Notes under the pieces: model-generated
Seen by the model: the letters and a program-made list of their open reading frames with translations, nothing else
Database searches by the model: none
What the model was told of the DNA's origin: nothing
Assembly (NCBI RefSeq): GCF_022012305.1
Contig: NZ_JAKLTM010000005.1
Span: 463,096-527,095 of the forward strand
Direction of reading: 5' to 3'
DNA length: 64,000 bases
Source: Ramlibacter paludis
Lineage (GTDB): Bacteria > Pseudomonadota > Gammaproteobacteria > Burkholderiales > Burkholderiaceae_C
Translations under genes and position numbers: made by a program
Part shown: piece after piece, positions 54,459 through 64,000 of the stretch
Numbering within the stretch: position 1 is the stretch's first letter
Layout of the letters: each line of letters begins with the position of its first letter

Positions 54459-55559
54459 TCAACGGGCCGTGCGGGCCAGGTAGCGCTTGCGCCAGAACAC
54501 CACGCCCAGGACGACGGCAATCGTGGCCATCGAGCCTATCGTCCACCAGAAGCCCAGCTCTGAATGAATCACGGGCAGGAATTCGAAGTTCATGCCGAAG
54601 ATGCCGGCGATCAGGTTCAGCGGCAGGAAGATGGCGGTCAGCGCCGTCAGCGTGCGCATGATCTCGTTGGTGCGATGGCCGACGGCGGAAAAATGGATCT
54701 GCACGGCCGTCTCGGCGCCTTGCTCCATCCGCCGCACGTGGTGGACGACGCGCTGGATGTGCTCCACCACATCGCGCGCACGCGCCAGCAGCCCATCGAG
54801 CTCCGCCTGCCCCATCCACGAAGGCGGCTGCTCGCGCTGCGTATCCAGCCACTCCTGCATGGCGTCGTTCTGCTCCTCGCACATGTCTTCCAGCATGTGG
54901 AGGGCATTGCGCGCGGTCATCAGCGCGCCCCAATCGGCCGGCCGGCTGCCCACCGCGAGCAGGCCCTGCTGCCAGTGGTCGAGGTCGCCGCTCAGGTCCT
55001 TGCGCAGTTCCAGGTAGCTGTCGACCATCAGGTTCAGCATCCGGATCATCAGGTCCGCCGCGCTCACCGGCAGGCGGCTGCGCGCGGCGGCGGTCAGGCC
55101 CTCGGCCTGCAGCGCGTCGCTCAGGTAGCGCTCGATGAAGGTGCGCGCGGCAAAGCAGCGCTCGGGATGCACCGTGATCAGCAGGCGGTCGAACACCACG
55201 TAGCCGACGGCTCGGGTGCGGATGCGGCTGAAGCGCGCGAGCGGCTTGCCCTTGTCCTGCGGGTCGCCGAGTTCGGCCTGCACTTCCTGCTCGGTCGCCA
55301 GGCGCCGGAAGATCACCAGGTCGTAGACCGAGGTGTAGTCGTAGCGGGACGGGTGCGAACGATTGAGCAGGTCCTTGACGTGAACGTCCAGCAGGTGCGA
55401 GCCGCCGAGCGCCTGCGCGGCGCGCTGCAGCGCGGGCAGGTTGGTCTCGAGCTGTTCGCGCTCGAGGTAGATCCAGACGAAGCCACCCTCGGGCGGCGGC
55501 TGGTGCGGGACGCTTTCCAGGAAGCGCAGCGTGCCCTTGGCGAATTCGACGATCTGCAC
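54459..55559 (-). CDS. CorA family magnesium/divalent cation transporter
   Basis: This 366-residue protein has the CorA layout: a large cytoplasmic domain rich in helices and two C-terminal membrane segments, with the pore signature GMN in LIAGIFGMNFEFLP near residue 325 and a basic C-terminus (FWRKRYLARTAR). Start appears to be GTG 55559. CorA channels import Mg2+ (some family members export Zn2+). It lies 13 nt after hemB on the same strand. Confidence 0.93.
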   Translation of the reverse strand: MQIVEFAKGTLRFLESVPHQPPPEGGFVWIYLEREQLETNLPALQRAAQALGGSHLLDVHVKDLLNRSHPSRYDYTSVYDLVIFRRLATEQEVQAELGDPQDKGKPLARFSRIRTRAVGYVVFDRLLITVHPERCFAARTFIERYLSDALQAEGLTAAARSRLPVSAADLMIRMLNLMVDSYLELRKDLSGDLDHWQQGLLAVGSRPADWGALMTARNALHMLEDMCEEQNDAMQEWLDTQREQPPSWMGQAELDGLLARARDVVEHIQRVVHHVRRMEQGAETAVQIHFSAVGHRTNEIMRTLTALTAIFLPLNLIAGIFGMNFEFLPVIHSELGFWWTIGSMATIAVVLGVVFWRKRYLARTAR

Positions 55560-55572
55560 GCGGCGCGTTCCG

Positions 55573-58384
<2,812 letters not shown>

Positions 58385-58388
<4 letters not shown>

Positions 58389-58729
58389 GCGCGCCTTCCA
58401 CGACCCAGTACTACGGGCACCACATCTTCTTCTGCCTCAACAAGCGCGAAAACGGGGAGGCCTGCTGCGCGGACCATAACGCGCAGGCCGCGTTCGATCG
58501 CTGCAAGCAGCAGGTGAAGGCGCAGGGCCTGGCCGGGCCCGGCAAGGTGCGCGTGAACAAGGCCGGCTGCCTCGACCGCTGCCAGGGCGGGCCGATCGCG
58601 GTGGTCTACCCGGAAGGCGTCTGGTACACCTATGTCGACACCGCCGACATCGACGAGATCGTCGAATCGCACCTGAAGAACGGCAAGGTGGTGGAGCGGC
58701 TGCTGACGCCGCCGCACCTGGGCCGCTGA
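58385..58729 (+). CDS. Thioredoxin-like [2Fe-2S] ferredoxin
   Basis: The product has 114 residues of the thioredoxin-fold [2Fe-2S] ferredoxin family (as in Azotobacter Shethna protein I and NuoE-like domains). Likely ligands are Cys17, Cys28 (adjacent Cys27 is a second possibility), Cys62 and Cys66 in NKAGCLDRCQGGP. TACAAT ends 6 nt before the ATG, so besides read-through there may be an internal promoter with leaderless start. The ATG overlaps the VanZ stop and the stop overlaps the next start by 1 nt. Confidence 0.88.
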
Positions 58730-59358
58730 TGAACATCCACACGAAGAAGCTGGAAGTGGCCGGCCCCGCCGGCCGCATCCAGGTGCAGCGCGACCAGCCG
58801 GAAGGCGAGTCGCGCGGGACGGCGGTCATCTGCCATCCGCACCCGCTCTTCGGCGGCACCATGGACAACAAGGTGGTGCAGACGATGGCGCGCGCCTTCG
58901 TGCTGTGCGGCTGGACCGCCTTGCGCTTCAACTTCCGCGGCGTCGGCACGAGCGAGGGCGCGTACGACGAGGGAAGGGGCGAGACCCAGGACATGCTGGC
59001 GCTGGTGGAAGCGCTGGCACCGGCCGGCCCGCTTGCACTGGCCGGCTTCTCCTTTGGCTCCTTCGTCACCGTGCAGGCCTTGCAGACGCTGTGGACCGCG
59101 CGCGAGATCGAACGCATCGTGCTGGTGGGCACCGCGGCGTCGCGCTTCCAGGTGCCCGCGCTGCCGCCCGAGGCCCATGAGCGCACGCTGGTCGTGCACG
59201 GCGAAGTCGACGACACCGTGCCGCTGGCGTCCGTGATGGACTGGGCGCGCCCGCAGTTTCTGCCCGTTACCGTCATTCCCGGGGTCGAGCACTTCTTTCA
59301 CGGACAATTGCCGCTCTTGAAGAACCTGGTGGTCCGCCACCTGCGCGCACAGGAATGA
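58729..59358 (+). CDS. Alpha/beta hydrolase
   Basis: The product has 209 residues with the small alpha/beta-hydrolase fold: VICHPHPLFGGTMDNKVVQT near residue 27, the nucleophile elbow GFSFGSF, GEVDDTVPL with the acid Asp and the late VEHFFHG with the catalytic His. It resembles the YfhR/COG2945-type hydrolases of unknown substrate. It overlaps both neighbours by 1-4 nt. Confidence 0.9.
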   Translation: MNIHTKKLEVAGPAGRIQVQRDQPEGESRGTAVICHPHPLFGGTMDNKVVQTMARAFVLCGWTALRFNFRGVGTSEGAYDEGRGETQDMLALVEALAPAGPLALAGFSFGSFVTVQALQTLWTAREIERIVLVGTAASRFQVPALPPEAHERTLVVHGEVDDTVPLASVMDWARPQFLPVTVIPGVEHFFHGQLPLLKNLVVRHLRAQE

Positions 59359-60527
59359 ACTCTCGTTGGATGCGGGCGCTGCTGGCGCCCTGGCTGGCCT
59401 TTTTCCTGGCTGGTTTCTACCAGTTCGCCGCGGCGCAGGTGCCGCAACCTCCCGCCATCGCCGCCCGCCAGTACCTGCTGCTGGACGTCAGTGCCAACCA
59501 GGTCCTGGCCGCCAAGGACATCGACACGCCCATCGAGCAGGCTTCGCTGACCAAGCTGATGACCGGCTACCTGGTCTACGACGCGCTGCGCAGCCGCAAG
59601 ATCACGCTGCAGCAGGCGCTGCCGGTGAGCCAGCGGGCCTGGAAGATGCCGGGCTCGCGCATGTTCCTCGACCCCAAGATGCAGGTGCCGGTGGAAGACC
59701 TGATCAAGGGGATGATCGTGCAGTCCGGCAACGACGCCACCGTGGCGCTTGCCGAAGGCGTGGGCGGAAGCGTCGAGCACTTCGTCGAGATGATGAATGC
59801 GCAGGCCAAGGCCCTGGGCATGAAGAACACGGTCTACCGGAACCCGGAAGGCATGACCGCGCCGGGGCACGTCACCACGGCCCGCGACCTTGGCATCCTG
59901 GCCACGCGGCTGATGCAGGATTTCCCGGAAGACCTGCCGTATTACGCGATCAAGAAGTACCGCTACCAGGGCACGCCCACCACCAACGACACCAACCGGA
60001 ACATGCTGCTGTTCCGCGACCCGACCGTGGACGGCCTGAAGACCGGCTACACGGATGCGGCGGGCTACTGCCTGGTCGCCACGGCCAAGCGCGACTTTCC
60101 CAACCTGCAGGGCCGCCGGCTGCTGGCCATCGTGCTGGGCGCCGACAGCGAAGTGGCGCGGGCCAACGAAGCCCAGAAGCTGCTGAACTGGGGGTTCACG
60201 GCTTTCGAGGGCCTCAAGCTGTTCGATGCCGGCCAGGCCGTGCTGGAGCCGCAGGTCTGGAAGGGGACGGCCCGCAGCGTCAAGCTGGGCCAGCCCCAGC
60301 CGATCGTGCTGGCGGTGCCGGCGGGCAGCAGTTCCCGGATCAAGACCGCCGTGGCACGGCCGGACCCGCTGGTGGCGCCTTTCGCCAAGGGCCAGCAGGT
60401 CGCCACCCTGCGGATCCTGGCCGGGGAGCAGGTGCTGCGCGAGGTGCCGCTGGTGGCACTCGAGGGGGTCGAGCAGGCCGGCGTCTTCGGGCGGGCCTGG
60501 GACGCGATCCGGCTCTGGATCAAGTAG
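59355..60527 (+). CDS. dacC: D-alanyl-D-alanine carboxypeptidase (PBP5/6 type)
   Basis: The protein has 390 residues with a signal peptide (ALLAPWLAFFLAGFYQFAAA). The penicilloyl-serine transferase motifs are all present: SLTK at 64-67, SGN at 124-126 and KTG at 229-231. A beta-rich PBP5 C-terminal domain and an amphipathic C-terminal helix (AWDAIRLWIK) follow. It trims the terminal D-Ala of peptidoglycan pentapeptides at the outer face of the inner membrane. The paralogue letter is not certain. It is last in the coupled five-gene run. Confidence 0.93.
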   Translation: MNSRWMRALLAPWLAFFLAGFYQFAAAQVPQPPAIAARQYLLLDVSANQVLAAKDIDTPIEQASLTKLMTGYLVYDALRSRKITLQQALPVSQRAWKMPGSRMFLDPKMQVPVEDLIKGMIVQSGNDATVALAEGVGGSVEHFVEMMNAQAKALGMKNTVYRNPEGMTAPGHVTTARDLGILATRLMQDFPEDLPYYAIKKYRYQGTPTTNDTNRNMLLFRDPTVDGLKTGYTDAAGYCLVATAKRDFPNLQGRRLLAIVLGADSEVARANEAQKLLNWGFTAFEGLKLFDAGQAVLEPQVWKGTARSVKLGQPQPIVLAVPAGSSSRIKTAVARPDPLVAPFAKGQQVATLRILAGEQVLREVPLVALEGVEQAGVFGRAWDAIRLWIK

Positions 60528-60539
60528 CACCGGGGCTGG

Positions 60540-60559
60540 GCCCCCGCCTGCGCGGGGGC
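60540..60559 (+). terminator. Stem-loop after dacC, probable terminator
   Basis: GCCCCCGC, loop CTGC, GCGGGGGC forms a strong 8-bp hairpin 13 nt after the stop codon. There is no real T run after it, so termination is plausible but not certain. Confidence 0.45.
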
Positions 60560-60574
60560 TCCTCATGCACCCTT

Positions 60575-60603
60575 TTGCGGGTTTCCCCGCAGCGGGTTAT
60601 ACT
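60575..60603 (+). promoter_or_regulatory. Promoter of the str operon
   Basis: TTGCGG (60575-60580) and TATACT (60598-60603) are separated by exactly 17 bp, about 90 nt upstream of rpsL. This gives a leader of roughly 85 nt. Confidence 0.8.
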
Positions 60604-60693
60604 CGTCGGCTCTCCGCAATTTGGGGCGGGGAGAGGTATTCCGTGCCGCATCCGCGGTAGTCAGTTTTCCAGACGTTTAGGGACGTTTTCTTA

Positions 60694-61071
60694 ATGCCAA
60701 CCATCAATCAACTGGTGCGTCAGGGCCGGGAGGTCGAAAAGACCAAATCCAAGAGCCCCGCGATGCAGAACAGCCCCCAGCGCCGGGGCGTGTGCACCCG
60801 TGTGTACACCACGACGCCGAAGAAGCCGAACTCGGCTCTCCGCAAGGTCGCCAAGGTCCGCCTGACCAACGGCTTCGAAGTCATCTCCTACATCGGCGGC
60901 GAAGGCCACAACCTGCAGGAACACAGCGTGGTGCTGGTTCGCGGCGGTCGTGTCAAGGACCTGCCCGGTGTGCGTTACCACATCGTCCGCGGTTCCCTGG
61001 ACCTGCAGGGCGTGAAGGATCGCAAGCAGTCCCGTTCCAAGTACGGCGCCAAGCGCCCGAAGAAGGCCTAA
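60694..61071 (+). CDS. rpsL: 30S ribosomal protein S12
   Basis: The protein has 125 residues and is a standard S12: [20 protein letters not shown], the decoding-site loops with [23 protein letters not shown] sequence ([20 protein letters not shown]) and [17 protein letters not shown]. The lysines that are changed in streptomycin-resistant mutants are wild type ([15 protein letters not shown]). First gene of the str operon. Confidence 0.98.
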   Translation: MPTINQLVRQGREVEKTKSKSPAMQNSPQRRGVCTRVYTTTPKKPNSALRKVAKVRLTNGFEVISYIGGEGHNLQEHSVVLVRGGRVKDLPGVRYHIVRGSLDLQGVKDRKQSRSKYGAKRPKKA

Positions 61072-61215
61072 CAGCCAGGTAGTTTGTCGGTGCTCCTCCA
61101 GCCCTGGCAGGCTGAGAGAAGCGTAGTGACCCAATCCCGGGTCGAGTAAGCGGGCCAGCCAGATGGCGCCCAAGGTCCTTGAGTGGACCAGCTGAAGCAA
61201 TTAGAGAGGTTAGAA
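61072..61215 (+). other. rpsL-rpsG intercistronic region
   Basis: These 144 nt are longer than needed for translation alone. In E. coli the S12-S7 spacer is where S7 binds its mRNA for feedback control; whether this spacer works the same way cannot be told by eye. No frame with coding character is present. Confidence 0.4.
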
Positions 61216-61689
61216 ATGCCACGTCGTCGCGAAGTCCCTAAACGTGAAATCCTGCCGGATCCCAAGTACGGCAACGTCGAGCTCGCCAAGTTCATGAACG
61301 TCATCATGCAAGGCGGCAAGAAGGCGATCGCCGAGCGCATCGTCTACGGCGCGCTCGAGCAGATCGAGAAGAAGAACCCCGGCCGTGACCCGGTCGAGGC
61401 CTTCACCATGGCCATCAACAACGTGAAGCCCATGGTCGAAGTGAAGTCCCGCCGCGTCGGCGGCGCCAACTACCAGGTCCCGGTCGAAGTGCGCCCGGTC
61501 CGTCGGCTGGCGCTGTCCATGCGCTGGCTGAAGGAAGCCGCCAAGAAGCGCGGCGAGAAGTCCATGGCCCTGCGCCTGGCGAACGAACTCATGGAAGCCA
61601 CGGAAGGCCGCGGCGGCGCCATGAAGAAGCGCGACGAAGTGCACCGCATGGCCGAGGCCAACAAGGCCTTCAGCCACTTCCGCTTCTAA
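61216..61689 (+). CDS. rpsG: 30S ribosomal protein S7
   Basis: The protein has 157 residues, standard for S7: [59 protein letters not shown] and the end [22 protein letters not shown] precedes ATG 61216. S7 nucleates assembly of the 30S head. Confidence 0.98.
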   Translation: MPRRREVPKREILPDPKYGNVELAKFMNVIMQGGKKAIAERIVYGALEQIEKKNPGRDPVEAFTMAINNVKPMVEVKSRRVGGANYQVPVEVRPVRRLALSMRWLKEAAKKRGEKSMALRLANELMEATEGRGGAMKKRDEVHRMAEANKAFSHFRF

Positions 61690-61758
61690 GAATCGTCCCC
61701 ATCTGGAGTGCGGGCCCGCCATCGAGCGGGCCTGTGCCCTTTTACTGAAAGACTCATC

Positions 61759-63861
<2,103 letters not shown>

Positions 63862-63973
63862 CAAGGATCGGTCTGCGATCACACACCCTGCCGTGCCCGT
63901 GCGGTGGGATCCAGTGATGTGATGCAGACCTAAAACCCATACACGGGCATTGCTCTTTTTGGAGATTGAGAAA

Positions 63974-64000
63974 ATGGCTAAAGGCAAATTCGAGCGGACC
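63974..64000 (+). CDS. tuf: Elongation factor Tu, first 9 codons (partial)
   Basis: The window ends after MAKGKFERT, the invariant start of betaproteobacterial EF-Tu. GGAG lies 10 nt upstream, and the position after fusA is the usual one. Confidence 0.93.

Overview
The window is about 68% GC, densely coded DNA from a betaproteobacterium, most likely Burkholderiales, family Comamonadaceae (Ramlibacter/Variovorax-like; the genus is a guess). Supporting signs are Bug-type tripartite tricarboxylate transporter binding proteins, a small DUF4148-like secreted protein, an ohrR/ohr pair, a spore-coat-U type pilus operon, and the rpsL-rpsG-fusA-tuf run at the right end. No tRNA, rRNA, insertion sequence, prophage or CRISPR array was recognised.

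Layout. 1-1.9 kb: a leftward operon for a spore-coat-U (SCPU) chaperone-usher pilus, cut by the window edge. 2.1-5.0 kb: a QseB/QseC-like two-component system and a hemerythrin protein; both have 11-bp-phased CTTAAG-type half-sites in front. 5-19 kb: housekeeping and metabolism, namely a GMC oxidoreductase, a crotonase gene broken by a frameshift, ohrR and ohr with a palindromic operator, DUF2855, srkA, an FAH-family hydrolase, two Bug proteins, a ModA-like protein, htpG, small membrane proteins, and ribB behind an FMN riboswitch.

19.2-39.5 kb: one rightward run of about 25 genes, many overlapping by 1-4 nt, for a flagellar-type export apparatus, rod, rings, hook, C-ring parts, a FliA-type sigma factor and a TPR protein. 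The export gate (FliOPQR, FlhAB), ATPase complex (FliHIJ), rod (FliE, FlgBCFG), rings (FliF, FlgHI, FlgA) and hook (FlgD, FlgE) look complete. The rotor does not: the protein in the FliG position has 177 residues and no room for a torque domain, and the FliM-like protein has only a C-terminal SpoA domain and no CheY-binding N-terminus. No filament, hook-junction, FlgJ, stator or chemotaxis gene is in the window. This is the best candidate for an undescribed system: a hook-basal body or secretion device with a reduced rotor.

39.6-41.8 kb: a DUF805 membrane protein, then photoactive yellow protein (pyp) overlapping by 1 nt with its p-coumarate-activating ligase, which carries an N-terminal acyl-carrier-like domain. 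41.9-46 kb: groEL/groES with a perfect CIRCE operator, MarC, MaoC and SDR genes. 46-51 kb: a two-partner secretion operon (TpsB, then a short Pro-rich TpsA, then an L,D-transpeptidase). 51-56.6 kb: dienelactone hydrolase, amidohydrolase, GST, DUF72, DUF1003, CorA and hemB. 56.64-56.78 kb: a candidate small RNA with its own promoter and terminator and a CCUCCC anti-Shine-Dalgarno hairpin loop. 56.8-60.5 kb: a coupled operon of a HemJ-like protein, VanZ, thioredoxin-like ferredoxin, alpha/beta hydrolase and a D,D-carboxypeptidase. 60.6-64 kb: the str operon.
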